The notes: generated by a model not told the origin, from the sequence alone. DNA of 64,000 bases from Ceriagrion tenellum (GCA_963169105.1 OY720642.1:77230716-77294715); one strand, 5' to 3'. Shown: positions 11,069 through 24,076, counted from the first letter of the stretch. Translations and numbers: made by a program.

Positions 11069-12339
11069 CATTAAAACTGAATGGGTTCCACAAAGTTAAA
11101 CCTTAGTAAGTCTCGAAAAATTTCAGATATTATTTTGACAATTTTAATAAAAAAAACACCATACATTACTCTAGGTTTTAAGATTGGAGAAGAAAGAAAA
11201 TTATCACACATGACGCCAATATTTTACTATTAGCATGACGAGCTAAGTAACCCATCAAATATACCTAAGGAACGATTCCAATGTTATAAGTTTGGACATC
11301 AACGCTGGAGGAATCTCTGCCAATAGTTACAACTTCCCATTGGCTCACAATATGGAAGTCGAAAGGAAAACTTCTGCAATGATTAAACGAGCGAGTTTTG
11401 GATATTAAACCATTTAGGAATTCCAAATTCATCTTTCACTCTCGTCAATGAAGTAGGAGTTTTAGGACACCATTAGCAATTACCAAAGTTAGAGTTAGCA
11501 ATCATCAAACACATTATGTGCTAATGATAACCAAAAATATCCAGTTACAAAACTAAACGAAAAAAATTCCTATTCAAGACAGAAAGTTTGATGGTGTACT
11601 ATAATTTATTATCGCTTAAGAAAAAAGATCCCAGCTGTTTGTAACAATTAAGGAGGACCAGGTCCATCAAAACGAGAATTTTAGGGAAAAAGTGTTTAAA
11701 ATCCTGTATATTCCTCCCGAAAATTAGCTGTGCTAAGCTCTCATGCCAACTCCAGGTAAAGCAAAGGCAAATATTCGAACTTTTTATTTGGTTACATGTC
11801 GCACTGATACTATACGACACTAGGCATCCTACTGAGTTGTAAGTTAAGAAACTAATAAATAAACTGGGCCCAGTTCTACCTCAAGCCCTCTAATTGGCCA
11901 TTTATTTTGAGGAAATATTTATAAAATACGAATAAAGGAACTGATTCTGATACAATTCATGAGCAGAGAAAATCACTCAAGCAGCAGAAACGCGTAGTTT
12001 TTCAAACTATCGTATATACCCGTATCTATGAACAGTAACTCCTCTATGGCCTCAAATTATATTGAGGGTATCACCTCAAAACCCTCCTCCAAACCCATCA
12101 CGTGACTCAATAAAGGAGCCGCAAATTCCCCCTAGTAAAGGTATACGAACACAATTTTTTGCAAATTAAAGCATTATAGGTGCGTGCAATGACGACGGAA
12201 GCGAACCGAAGAGACTTGAGCTAGCCAATCTACGATGAAACCTCTATTGATGCACTTAAGTGATGCGCTCACCGTGTAGGGACGGGGGGGCTACCTATCG
12301 CCTTTCATAGATGCAACTGAGAAGGATGAGGACACGGTC
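11069..12339. other. No gene recognised
   Basis: A+T-rich. The frame at 11599-11820 (-) is anonymous. No repeats were recognised by eye. Confidence 0.5.
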
Positions 12340-13060
12340 TATCATAGACAACTACAAGGTCGGGGCCGTTTCCCTCGCATGCCTGAGAAGGAAAGGCTGT
12401 GCGTGAAGGGTGTAGCGTTTCCGAGCCACCTCACACTCCACGACCGAACCAATCATAGCTGCAGCAGCGACCGTTGCCTTTATGCGGGACACCGAGATGA
12501 GAGACAGAGAGAAAAAAGAAAACAAAATACAGATGAGGGCGTTGAAGCGCAAGATGATGCGTTTGTTCAAGGGAGGTGGTTTGGCTTTTTGGTCCGCTCC
12601 GGCTTGGAGGGGCTGCAACGACAGCAGTAAGGAGGGCGGAAGATGAGGCAGAGAGGAGTCCCACAGGGTGGTGGTGGCTTGGGCCGCAACCCTTAAAATA
12701 CGCACCGAGAGAACGTATGGGAGTTATGCCGCGCATATGGTGCAAGTCTCTATCAATATCCCTCTCGAACAACACCCGACGCGCCCAAATTTTATCCCCG
12801 CAGAGCGACTGAGTGCACGGATGGAACACAATACAGGTGACGAGGGCCAATAATTTGAGAGCCTTCGGACGTGCGAGGTGAGAATGTAGAGCAGTCTCGC
12901 TGGGTGGTTGGGAGGTTGTGGGAGGGAGGTGGTCCATGAGGAGACCGAATGAGAGGTGTGGGAGGAGGGAAGGCGTTAGGGGTTCGGTCCACGGGTATAC
13001 CAGAGGAAGTTGAGGCTGGATTATGCCGGTAGGTTCATCAGTTCGTCTGGTAATACCGAT
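12340..13060. other. Moderately G+C-rich block holding the longest anonymous open frame
   Basis: Composition rises here. A 210-residue frame is open on the minus strand (12431-13063) and five others overlap it on both strands. The encoded sequence is rich in Pro, Ser, His and Leu, shows no known motif, and has no evident splice context. I do not call it a gene, but among the non-transposon frames it is the longest. Confidence 0.35.
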
Positions 13061-14998
13061 CAATTTGAAAAGAAAAGTTGGATAAAGACACTAAAATAAT
13101 TTGGAGAAAAATCACAAAGGCGTAATGATAATTTAGCATGTAATACTGGCAAACTATATTTCAGCAGCAATTGGTACCAAAACTTGTGCCAGCCATGAGA
13201 ATTGCACAGATGGTCGAAACATTGAAGCATGATTGGGTTCTTACTCCCAAACAGTTCAACAAGCACTACAAGTAATTGAGTATTGTTTTCACACTGTTTA
13301 TATTAACCGACTTAGGTATCAACGCATTTGTGCCATTATTATGGTGCAAGGTGCCATTGCTTACTATGAACGCTAAACCTTTTCATAAATTATTGCTTCA
13401 ATTCACTCCTTGCACAACCAAAAACAGTGTCATAAACAATCAGTGTTGTTTATGACAGTTTTATTTCGTGTCATGCTTGTTTAGTAAGAGCATTTATTCA
13501 AGTATCATGTTTCATTACGGATTAATGATCTGTGGACTGAATGCAAATACTGGAGTCTAAGAGAAAACTACAAAAAAAACAATTTCGGTTTTTCATAAGT
13601 CAAAGCAGATGACCTTAATATCTTTGAAATGCCTCAAAAACTGATAAAATGCAGCATAAAAAACCGTTAAAATACTACCAATACTCCAATACTCGCACAC
13701 ATTTGATAATATTAATTAGTAAAAACTATTATTAATTATAATAATATCAATTATAATTTTTAAAAAAAGATTTCACATCACAAAAAAATCGACCGACCCA
13801 ACGGAATCCCCTTTAGCCTCTAACGATGCTCTCCTCAATGAACTTCAGTAGACCTAATTTGGGTGATAAAATATTTGTTAAGAGAATAAAAAATGCCTAG
13901 CGCCTTCCTTGCCTTAGAGCCCAAATTCATAAGAGGCAAGTAGGAAATTATATTTACACTCATATTAAGTTAATAAGTTAACCACACAGGTAATTAATAT
14001 TTCACGCATAGCTCCGAATATAACAATACATATAAATGTTTCACATTAAAGTTAAAATAAAAATAATTTCTAACATTTAGCATGCATAAAATAGAAATCA
14101 TCTATGGAAAACTTAAAAATTGGAGGTCTTTCGACCGGCTACCATGAAATTGAAAGGCGGGTGCTCACCTCAAATTAAGCGCCCAAGGGTGAAAGGTGCC
14201 TTCAATTAAGTTTATTTTTGTCCAGAGTAATCAAGGAAAGGATTAAGATATGCAAAGTTCCTTGCATTTTAATGCTGCTTCAGCGTTGAGTGTCCGTTAA
14301 TCACTTAATCGAAGAGGTGCTTAAAAATGCTCTTGAGGAGTGAAAATTATTCATTGGGTCCCAGTTTTAATTGCAAACATTATATCTCCTCAGACATTAT
14401 CATACACATCCCCAGCACACGTACAACCCAACATACATCTCCGGAGACATTATCCTAGCGAGTAGGTATTAAAACGCAAATTTAAAAAAAGAAAGAGGGC
14501 TCATGAATTTTTCATGCGTTACGGTGAGACGTAATAAAACAATAGTGGAGAAGAATTTTCAAAGCGTATAAGTTGGTATTAATCTCTCAGACGGTTATGG
14601 CGACATTGTAAATTAGTTAGCCAGTATTCAAAATCAAAACCATTATTAAAGATAGGTGTTAGCCCAAGGTAGCCATTGGACTAGAAATCTTCGTAAGTAA
14701 AAATATCGCCTTATAAAAATAGGTCACAAGAATCTACGCAGGTTTTCGTGATGAGTGACACAGGGAGTTAAAAGAATTTTCAAAAAATACTCAAGGATAT
14801 GCATCAGGGATTTCCTCACCCAAGGGCCTTCGGTTCTAATGGGTTCGCGGGTCATTAACATATGAATCATTATCTGCATTTAAATGCAGCTATTAAGAGG
14901 AATAGCGATGCTGTAGCGATTACTTTAGGTAGGAAGTAATAATCATTGCCCCAACCGTAGAACTGTAGTACAACACATTTTCCTACCATGTAACAGAA
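13061..14998. other. No gene recognised
   Basis: Strongly A+T-rich (for example 13.7-13.76 kb is almost pure A/T). Two short stretches near 14391 and 14434, each containing tctcc..agacattat, are similar to each other and to the LINE tail at 40.2-40.5 kb, and may be tiny LINE fragments. Confidence 0.45.
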
Positions 14999-15178
14999 AT
15001 GAAGAAAGGAGTAGCTGTAAGATTCCTTGCCTTCCTTGATCCAAGAATAGTATGGACAAAATTGGGATATTATGATAAAATATCAACATTACCTCAACAA
15101 CAACAAGAGACATTAGCTCTAGTTAAGAAAGTTGTATTGGCTAAGATAAATCCAAATAGTTGGTCGAGGAAAAAATAA
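14999..15178 (+). pseudogene. Possible hAT transposase fragment
   Basis: A 59-residue open frame begins with ATG at 14999 and includes FLAFLDPRIVW at about residues 9-19. It is followed by a basic stretch (LALVKKVVLAKI) before the stop. A hydrophobic-AxFLDPRxK-type block is characteristic of the C-terminal part of hAT/ZBED-type transposases, where it precedes the dimerisation region. Here the expected lysine or phenylalanine context after DPR is altered and nothing upstream or downstream continues the match. It is therefore either a short decayed fragment or a coincidence. Too short to assign with confidence. Confidence 0.3.
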
Positions 15179-18100
15179 AATGAAACCTCCAGAAAGATGT
15201 ACAGAGAATATGGCTTTAATTTAACCAGAATTTACTGCTAGATTACAAAAAAAAAACCAAACGAAAAAAGCCTACAAGAGGGAGAAAATAGGAGCGAATT
15301 TTCCAGTCATAATGATTTAAAAAATTTATGTAAACTTCACTATAGAGTTTCATTTTCTGTTTTTCCTTGACTCAGCGAAAGAAAATGATATTTCCCTACC
15401 AGTAGTTTTACCAAACTCCTCTTTAGAGTATTGACACATTTTGAAATTTCTTTGATAAAATGGAATGAACTTAAATGTAAAATTAGGTGCGGTATAATGA
15501 TATCCTCTTTTGTATTATTATCCATGACGTAGTGTCATTTAATTGGTGGTAGTGTTTAGTGTTGTAAACTATTTCATGCAAACAATCAAATTCCGATATA
15601 ATTAGCCATACTCTCAGGCTAAATGGCAGTCATAGTTTTCACTGCATTATTACTGATGTAGGTAAATCAGCAAAACATGAAAAATGTATATTTTCCCCTT
15701 CATGTATCAACATGTATTGAAGCATGTATTAACTTCGGGGAAAATCAAGAGCGGCTATTCAGATTGAAAGATCAGGCCACCAAAAGAGGGACCTTTTTAA
15801 AAGGCTACTATGAAGTATATCTACATAATACTTTGCGAGTCGCCGGATGGGTGTGTGGCAGGGGGTGTTCGGTCACCATCCGTGTAAAGATGTAAGGTTT
15901 TGGGAGGTGAAATGATGACCTGTAATATGGGAGTGTAATTGGAGGAGCTCAGTTTTTATGGTGGCCGCTTATCGTACGCGGAAAGAAAATGTTTTTGTGC
16001 CAATCTATTCGGCAATGTACCAATTTTGTACCAATCTATTTGGCAATTCCTTATTTTGCCGCTTCTGTCAGACCTAGACATGTATTGAGGCATTCTGATT
16101 GTATTCTTTGTGTCTCTGTTAAACACACCAGTTCTAAATTTCTCGAGCAAGCTAAGCCTAGCGCGTAGCCTCCGAGCTCTAGGGGCTCCCACCTTAGTAG
16201 TTTAGTACCTATAAAAAGTTGTTAAGCACTATATGTTTGCTCATAGTGAAGTAAAGTTGCAGTATTAACATCGCACTCCGAGGTTTCTCTCCTTATCCGA
16301 TATTTTAAGTCCCTAGCCTCAATAACTACATTCACCCTTGATTTAAATATGGATGATTTAAATATGAATACCCGTGATTTAAATTTGATGGAAATAAATG
16401 TGAAAACAGGGAAAGGTGCACTTTTCAATGGCATTTTCTGGAGGCATTGGAAGAATGAAAAAATAAAATTCGAGATGAACAATTAAGCTAACGAGGCATA
16501 GGTGAGCTACAGAAATTTTAACTCCTAAGAGATGGATTTACCAAAATACAACCATATGATGGACATATTTAATATTTTTCAATAACACACGATGAAGTGC
16601 ATCGTTTCAAATTTAATTTACAAAAGAAGTCACCGTATTACATTCCCGGGATAGTGATGAAAAATACTTCGCAGTTTACAGATATGATTTGGCAATGATA
16701 TCATATCTAAAGCGAACACAGTTGAGAGGGTTAATAGCAGCAATAAAACGTGGCTAGACCGATATGTAATCTTAACACTGGTTTATATGGTCCATGATTT
16801 CGTAAAATTGAGGTTTTTTTTCAACTTATCAGAAAGAGATATGCTAATTTTTTAAATGCATTTCTTTCGTTTTCAGCAACGCTCTTATATTTTTGTGGAG
16901 GCTTATTATACATTTAAGGTCATATATTCATAATCAATGTTGAATGTATCAGGAAGATAGAAAAAGGTTCTCGAAAAATGAACTTAATCGGAAGAATATG
17001 CCTAAAGTCAGAAACTTAGAAGTTGTGAAAGGTTTCGGCTTTTAGTTTCTTCACCTTATTCAAAAATAACCTCTCAGTATTCCCACAGCTTTTTCCATTA
17101 ATTAGATTCGTATAACATGTTTTTGAGGTTAACAAGTTATCTTTTTATTAGTTGGATAGAGCTCAAGACCAAGTATTCCTGCGAAATCAAGTATTTAACT
17201 GTAGTGATTTCGCACGTGAAAGCTATGAGTGAAGACCATCGATGGCGAAATTTGATGCAGCACGCCTTCCTCATTCAACTGGTTTTACGTTAATTGAACC
17301 AACTCATCTTATTATTCAATCTAAGATGTAAGTCAAATCTCCCAATTTATATTTCCGTCGCTTACCTCAAGACTTTTTTCAATTCGATTTCCACCACACT
17401 ATTATTCATATTTTTTGTAAAATGGCCGATTTTCTTGAGCCATTAGCCAACCACATGGCAGAGAGTTGACTCGAGACTAACCCTGAGACATCCGCTTCAT
17501 AGGATTAGATTTTGCCAGAAAACTATTATTATCTAAGAAAAATGGTTCATTTATAACATACGTACAGGTTTGCTTACAATGTACGCCAAAGAATATGATT
17601 TACGGCTGCAACCTCAGTATAATGGAAGGTAAGCAAACTTGTGCAAATATTGATCACAGTTTCCATCAATAAAGCGAATTGTATAGATCATCACGAGAGT
17701 CGTCGTATTGACGTTCGTGATGTTGCGTGAATATTAACTAACTTCAACGAATTGATAAAAGTACTTCTGAAAACTCACCAAACCTCGGGGATCATAATGT
17801 TTTGCCTCTTAAAAACTATTTAACACCCAATTCCTAATGTATCTTCCTCATAGGAACTGAGGAAGGTTAAATAAGCCACGCGAGTTCATTTATGAATCTA
17901 TCTTAACGAAAAGTAGAAACCAAATAGTTCAAGATTATTCTAAATAAATTCTAAATTATTGGCAAACTTCCACATTGTCTTATTTATATATTTTGCGGAT
18001 AACAATAATCCCCAATTGGAAATAAGGACTACCGAAGGGTATCATTTTCAAGAGAATAACAAAACCAAGGATTTATCCGCACCCAGGATTTATCGCAAAA

Positions 18101-18179
18101 AAAATGCTGAGAAGGGTTAATTAAATGATCAATAAATTCCAAGAGGTTGTCGGAGTGGATGCACTACTCACTAAAATCA
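15179..18179. other. No gene recognised; minor repeats
   Basis: Mostly A+T-rich. Small features: two near-identical phrases containing accaatctatttggcaat (about 16009-16045); an inverted pair acaggtttgcttac (17564-17577) and gtaagcaaacttgt (17629-17642); and a G-rich phrase at about 15840-15880 (gccggatgggtgtgtggc) that looks like part of a dispersed repeat but has no second copy here. Confidence 0.45.
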
Positions 18180-18640
18180 CCAGAAAAATACTGCGGGACA
18201 TCATTACCGATGGGATGAAGAACCCGGTCGCCGATGATCCCTCGCCGGATGCCCGCGTTCGACTCCTGCCCCGCCGCCGGAGGACCGCGGACATGACGGG
18301 GGACAAGTCAGCCGATAGGCGGGCGAAGTATCACGCCCGGTCACGGGGAAAAGTGTCGCGGGCACGCCACCAGGGTGCAGGGAGTAACGGGGCGCGGCGA
18401 CGCGTGCGACAACTCGACCCCGACCCAGCACCCGACCATTTTCAACCCGATACGGAGAGCAATTAAAAGCGATTGCGATTCAAGTCATGCTCAGCCGGGA
18501 GGCGAGAAAGTAGACACGGAGGCCGGAAGTAAGGCATTCTCCCGAGGCTTGAGATGGGAAGGCGCCGGTTTCAAGCCGAGGTGCCGGGTGAAGAACGTCA
18601 GTACAAGATCTGGAGCAGTGGAGGAAGGTTTAATGTCGAA
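18180..18640. other. CpG-rich island
   Basis: An isolated 0.45-kb block of CpG-dense DNA in A+T-rich surroundings. The + frame 18125-18466 (113 residues) spans the transition. Its first 35 residues (from MINKFQEVVGVDALLTKITR) look more protein-like than the Arg-rich remainder, but I recognise no family. Splice-supported coding is not demonstrated. Confidence 0.4.
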
Positions 18641-20354
18641 TAAGGAGTGAATTGTAATTACAAGAATAATTTTTGGGTCAAAATTCAAATTATTTCACAG
18701 AATGGTCATCATGCAGCTTTTCCGAACGATACTAAAATTCCATATACCTACATTGAAAAAATAGACATTTTTAAACTCGGCAAAACGGATGTTTATTTCA
18801 GCGGTGACCTTCTCATCCGGTACACATATATTTTCACCAAGTTCACATGGAAAAGTCGCACATAGCCGAATCTAGAGAACATGCTAGGCTAATGAGTGCA
18901 TTAAAACTAAATTCGGCCAATTTCACAGTTTAAGTTGTATACATGTAAGCAGGTTCAAAGTGGTCATTGCAATGAAATTTTCTCTTTACCAAGTGTGGAG
19001 CTTTGTCATGAATTCATCGTTAAATTATTCCTATAACTTGGGACGATACTCCTCTTAAATAATAGTTTATCCCATCTTTTTCAAAAATCTAATCAAAATT
19101 GACTTATGAATTCTTGAATGCGGTGGTCAGCATCTAACCACATCCAGCTGCATTTGCTACTTTTCGAAGCGCGCGTGTCTACAGAACTCCACTGTTTTAA
19201 CAACGTCACTGTTTCCGGCAGGTAATGAGGAATTTAGGTTATATAAAAGGATATCAACGTAACGCCACAAAATTATACACGAATACTTGAATTGTGATTG
19301 AACTTTTCCAAAGACAGCTTCAAAATTTCGCATGATACCGTTATTGATGAACGATGAGCAAACGCGGCACCTATCTTCCCATTGTTCCGGCAAACCTGAC
19401 GATGTTGGAATATTGTAGGCGAAAGGTATCAAACTAAATGGAGACTACGTTAAAAGCGTAGTAACATAATTTGAATTTTAATAAAAAAATCCCTCACGTA
19501 ACAGATGCTGACTTGTTGCGCCATCACCTTAAAAATGGCAAAAGACCAAAACAGGGCTTGATTAATTGATTCGTCGCTTGCATAACACCATTGCTACTGT
19601 AACAGAAACTGTCAATAATCGTAACCACGCCGAAAGAAAACATAAGGGAATATGTGGAAACCGAGTATAAGAGAAGGACAGGTAGAATCACTTCCAAGCG
19701 TCTCCGAGATGCATTTTAAAAAGTTCGTCGCTAGGGTCAAAAATGATATCCCAAATGCCCTATATTCGGAAAGGTACGCTGAACCACAATAGACATGGGA
19801 TCAATTTGGAATTCCGGGGAGGATTAATAAAAAATATGGGATGAAAATTATTCCGCACATACGGGCGACCTATTTTCACAATTAAGAGAGAGACAATGCA
19901 ATATCCTAAAACTTCCCACAAGCACTAAAAATATAGGGTTCCGCCATATGCATAGATAAATTTACTGAGAGAGTTGAGAATTAAAGTCCCATCTAATTTT
20001 CCAAGAATCAAATGAGAGAGCTCTTTATGAGTCCCAAACTCATTTATTGAATCATACGCTTAGGTGGACAAGCAAACCATAAGGGTACGTTCACGAAGAC
20101 ATTTACTCGTCGTTCTAAAGATAAGTTTTCCTACAGTTTTCTTTAATTTCTTCGTTTCTGCACCACACGCCCAGCTACGGAAACAAATTATAACTCCAGA
20201 TTATTTATTCTAATCATACCGAAGATATGCATGAAGCCTTTGGACTGACTTCATATAAAAAAATAACCCCTAAACAATACCAGTAATACGAATATAAATT
20301 CGCCGTTTACATTTCTTCGCCACGGCATTTATCTGATTCTTCAACACTTTCTTC
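18641..20354. other. No gene recognised
   Basis: A+T-rich. Anonymous frames at 18647-18865 (+) and 19157-19432 (-). No repeat was identified by eye. Confidence 0.5.
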
Positions 20355-20357
20355 TTA

Positions 20358-20559
20358 AGGCCACTTTACACGGTACATTTTATTGTGCCAACGAATGTAT
20401 GAACTCTTTCATGAGGAAAATTGCACCATGTAAAGCGGCAAATTGTATTATTGTCTGAATGACTGAACGGGAAGTGGAACTCGCTCTTATTCCATTAATT
20501 TTATTTACAATTTTTGATACATTCGTATGAGCAATAAAATGTACCGTGTAAAGCGGCCT
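20358..20559 (+). mobile_element. Harbinger-like MITE, family M1, copy 1 (202 bp)
   Basis: The terminal inverted repeats are 28 bases with one mismatch: the left starts aggccactttacacggtaca and the right ends tgtaccgtgtaaagcggcct. The element is flanked by TTA on both sides (20355-20357 and 20560-20562), a three-base duplication that fits the TWA preference of PIF/Harbinger transposases. There is an internal, weaker repeat of the terminal motif (atgtaaagcggc). It is non-coding. A second, inverted copy is at 39733-39942. Confidence 0.9.
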
Positions 20560-20675
20560 TTACACCAATGGGCTTTTCATAAGAGATCTAATTTTTTCAT
20601 GACAGCCTTTATGTCAGTGAAACATCCTCAAAGAGGAGGCAGTATTCAGCTGGTAAAAATGGCATGACAAATTCG

Positions 20676-20985
20676 GGGATGGGGTTGGTTTGGTGGCTAG
20701 AGTACTGGCTAACCATACGGACGCCCAGGGTTCAAATCCCTGCAGAGGAGGATGTTTTTTCAGATGAAACACGATTCCTACTGGAGTGTCTTGAGGAGGG
20801 CACTTCAAGTGCAGAACTCCGTCAGTCGGATGAGACGTTAAACCGTGGTCCCCTTGGCGCCTTTCGATCAGAGCAGGCTAACGCTGACGCCGGGTTTCTA
20901 ACCACCCTTCCTCCATTACCTATCCCATGTGGTGCAAATGACCTTAGCTGTCGGTCGCTTCCCCAATTATCCAATCCAACCCAAC
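20676..20985 (+). mobile_element. tRNA-derived SINE, family S1, copy 2
   Basis: Homologous to 5479-5795 throughout. The RNA polymerase III boxes are better kept: A-box-like tggctagagtactggc and B-box-like gggttcaaatccctg. The body contains cggatgagacgttaaaccgt, and the tail ends ccaatccaaccca. Two copies sharing both ends define the family boundaries. No clean target-site duplication is visible. Confidence 0.9.
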
Positions 20986-21790
20986 AACAAAATCACCGAT
21001 TGGTTAAAAAGATGTGAAATAATGAGATCACCCCGCAAATAATGTGGATCTTTCGCATTTCCGTCTTTGACGTCGGCTATAGGAGATCAGTACCAGTTCC
21101 TAGTGTTCATGAAAGAGCTTCTGCCACTTAATGCAACGTCATGCACATCACCAAAGATGGGATATCGTTCGGCAAGTAGAACTAACAAGGCAAAAACACC
21201 TCAGGGTCATTATAAAACCGCCACCTTTCGACCGATTAACGAGTAAAAGAATTAAAAATTGGTTTCCGTGAGCATATCTGAAGTTAATATCCAGATATGA
21301 GCCCACCACCCCATCCCCCCATTTCCCCTCCTAGTGAGATAAAGCCCGTTTCAACATCCCGCACGATCGCGTCAAAATACGCGCCGTCACGCTTTTTTCG
21401 TTTTCGATCCCGCTCCTCGCCCCCTCCCGAATCTCGGCGGCCATTTTGTCGTGATGAATTCGAGCGGAGGAGCGGGGACGGGAGATGAAAAGATTAAAAC
21501 CACTCAGAAGTCCCGACGGAGTGGGAGGAATCCGATCTGATCGATGATCAGCGACATTAAAATATTAACATTTCAAGCGCGATAGCTAGAAAGATGTGGA
21601 GGTGGATTGATAAAGGCTAGTATTCGATGAAAGCAGTGTGACAGAATTCCATAATCAAACAATCGTCAATTATGAGTCGTTATGCTGTAGTATAGATCCT
21701 GATACCCGGCAGGAAGGAGTCTACAAGATTAAATTTACTTTCTTTTACCTACTCTTACTCCAAGGGCCAATTATAACCCAGTTGATATTT
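20986..21790. other. No gene; small CpG-rich patch
   Basis: A CpG-rich stretch at about 21340-21490 includes a 63-residue + frame of Arg/Ser/Pro composition. The remainder shows nothing. Confidence 0.45.
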
Positions 21791-21794
21791 AGCC

Positions 21795-22125
21795 GCACCA
21801 ACATAGGTATCCCCTCCATCTCTCTCGGTCCATTGTATCTTCCTCTGCAGCTCCAACCCTCTCCAAATCTATCTTTATTTGGTTCCACCATCTCTGTCGC
21901 GGTCTTCCCCAGGGTGGTCTTCCTGCTGGATTTCCTCTCAATCCTCCTTCATCACACATCCGGCCTTTTTTCTTAACAAGTGTCTTGTCCATCTCATTAT
22001 TCTGCATTTAATCTCACTTATGATGTCGGCATTCTTGTAAAGGTCCCTTATTTCCTTGTTGTACTTTCTTCTCCGCCTTCCTTGTTCATTTGTAGGCACC
22101 TAGAGCTTTCGTCATACCTTGTTTT
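21795..22125 (-). mobile_element. LINE reverse-transcriptase C-terminal tail (antisense, 5'-truncated)
   Basis: On the minus strand the fragment encodes pieces of a LINE protein tail in more than one frame: TNEQ..RKYN-like and LYKNADI, then EIKCRIMRWTRHLL, then AGRPPWGRPRQRWWNQIKID and MDRERWRGY. The order (basic RW block, GRPRxRW, then DRExWR) is that found at the end of many LINE proteins with an upstream LYGSExW block. Frame changes show it is dead. It belongs to a different family from the RTE tails at 9.4 and 59 kb. Its 5' edge abuts the Penelope fragment. Confidence 0.75.
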
Positions 22126-22149
22126 CAAATGCTATCAATTTTAAAGACA

Positions 22150-22637
22150 AGATTAAAAGCACCTGTGGAAAATCGTATATCGGGAACACGAGTAGGGCTA
22201 TAGCATGTAGAGAGAAAGAGCATAAGAGAGCAACGGAAAATAAGCAATTCCGCCAATCAGCCATCGCGGAACATGCCTGGTCAGAACCAGGCCACGGAAT
22301 TTGCTTTGATGAAGTTGACGTGTTAGCGAAAGTGAATCGCTATTTCCCTATACTGATAAGGGAAGTTATCGAATACACGAAGACCCCGAAAAACTTCAAC
22401 AGGGAAGATGGAGACAACCAGCCCTCAACATGGAAAAGAGCGCTAAAACCACCGACCAATAGGAATCAAGGGCGGGAAAAACATCGTCCAGCAGCTCCTA
22501 TAAATACTGGCCAGAATGCAACACCCAACTCAGTAACACACCGGGTCCAAAGTCACCAGGAAGAATCATATCATCACAACCAGTCACCACTTTCCTCCAG
22601 TCATCTGCCACACATTAATATACGGCGGTCTGCATGA
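22150..22637 (+). mobile_element. Penelope-like element: GIY-YIG endonuclease domain, 5'-truncated
   Basis: An open frame (ATG at 22119, stop 22635-22637, 172 residues) encodes a Penelope-type GIY-YIG endonuclease. Similarity starts at Cys16 with CGKSYIGNTSR, followed by the R-x3-H pair (REKEH, residues 31-35), the SAIAEHAW block (47-54), LIREVIEY holding the catalytic-type Glu (79-86), and KNFNREDG with the conserved Asn (91-98). In Penelope elements this domain nicks DNA to prime reverse transcription and sits C-terminal to the reverse transcriptase. The reverse transcriptase is absent, so the copy is 5'-truncated at the junction with an antisense LINE tail. The endonuclease frame itself has no stop. 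Residues after about 110 are polar and poorly conserved. Confidence 0.88.
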
Positions 22638-24076
22638 CGTTTTGCCAATTTCCACCATGCCTCAGGCGAATGCCAGGCCATTAGCTCTTTTATACAAACC
22701 AGCGAAAGCCACCACACATTGCAAGAATTTTATTACAATCTGTTTTATAATTACAGTTAATCATGTATACCCTACACGGAAGCAACCATTGAGCATACCT
22801 AAGTGCTAACGCAATAATTTTGAATAATCTTTATCAATTGAGTTGAAACGACGGAAAAAATACAAGACGGATAACTTGAGCAATAAACAGAGCTAGAAGC
22901 GTATAACAATCAGATAATACATTACAACATGAATGAATAATTACATTCCATTGAAATTCGGCCAAGATCTTAGCAAATAACAGCTAGGACTGGATACGGG
23001 CACTACGGCGATCGTGTTTCAAATTATCGTTGCAGATTGTTGAAACAACAAGTTAAAAGAATGAAATGAAAAGAAAATTTGATCCATTGACGCTAGAAAA
23101 GCTGTTGTGGATCAACTTCATGAGCTTACCGTGGCTATGCCATAAAGCTGTCATAAAAAAATAAACTCGACCATGTATTGGCCTCAGCGTCTTACCTTCT
23201 TACACTAAGCGCGCAAAGAAGCATGATTAATTTTCGATTCTCCCAAAGATGAAAGAGATGATAACATATGATGTAGCAAAGATTCAATCCATCGAAGTCG
23301 ACTTGAGGTACTCGACGAAACGAGGAAGGAAGATAGTATTATCTACCTCCATTAGAAACACTTAACGAAAAATAAGACCGACGGAAGAAAGAACGGAGCT
23401 CCTAATTTTATGGTTCATCTGAAGCATCCAAGGTATCTATTAGTCACACCGGGATGCACGCACATTAGCATTTATCTAAAAAAGACACATTTCCATCCCG
23501 CCTTCGCCCACTCACTAAGTTGCAGGCTCGCATTAGCTTCCAAGATACGCGCTTTCGGGAAAGACATCCAAAACAGATAAGGGTGTGGGTAGGTAATGGG
23601 CCATTTTTAAGTGCGAGAGAGCTTCGCTTCGCAGGAGGTGGGAAAAATGAGGAATTATGAAAAAAGTCTCGCGGGAAATGTTCGTCACCTCGTAAATTTC
23701 GTAAGAGAAGAGCTTTAAAATAGGAATGAGTTGAAGAGGAGGATAATCGGGGATTATTACCACACAAGCCATGAGAAAACGATCCCAAATATACCCAGGA
23801 AAAGTGAAACAAAATTAAAAAAAACTATATTCAAAAGCAAAGAATAAAGATTGCATTAGGAATAAGGGTACCAATCAAATTTAAGGACCCAGGATATCCA
23901 AACGTCGGATGTAGATGCATTTACTAGCGCTTCTTAGCTTACGTTGAATTTGGAAAGGAGTTTTAAAACTACTACTAGTTAGTACCTAAGACGTAGCTAA
24001 CTGGTTGATAACCAAAGGGAGTAATTAAGTTAGTCACTGCAGCAATACGTTCACCTTTCCGATTTTACAGCATAAA
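22638..24076. other. No gene recognised
   Basis: The first few hundred bases are probably the 3' flank of the Penelope fragment, but no boundary is visible. Frames at 23465-23812 (-) and 23533-23772 (-) are anonymous. Confidence 0.45.

Noticed and set aside
12431..13063. 210-residue minus-strand open frame as a gene
   Set aside because: Low-complexity Pro/Ser/His composition, overlapping open frames on both strands, no domain and no splice context. The G+C-rich composition explains it.
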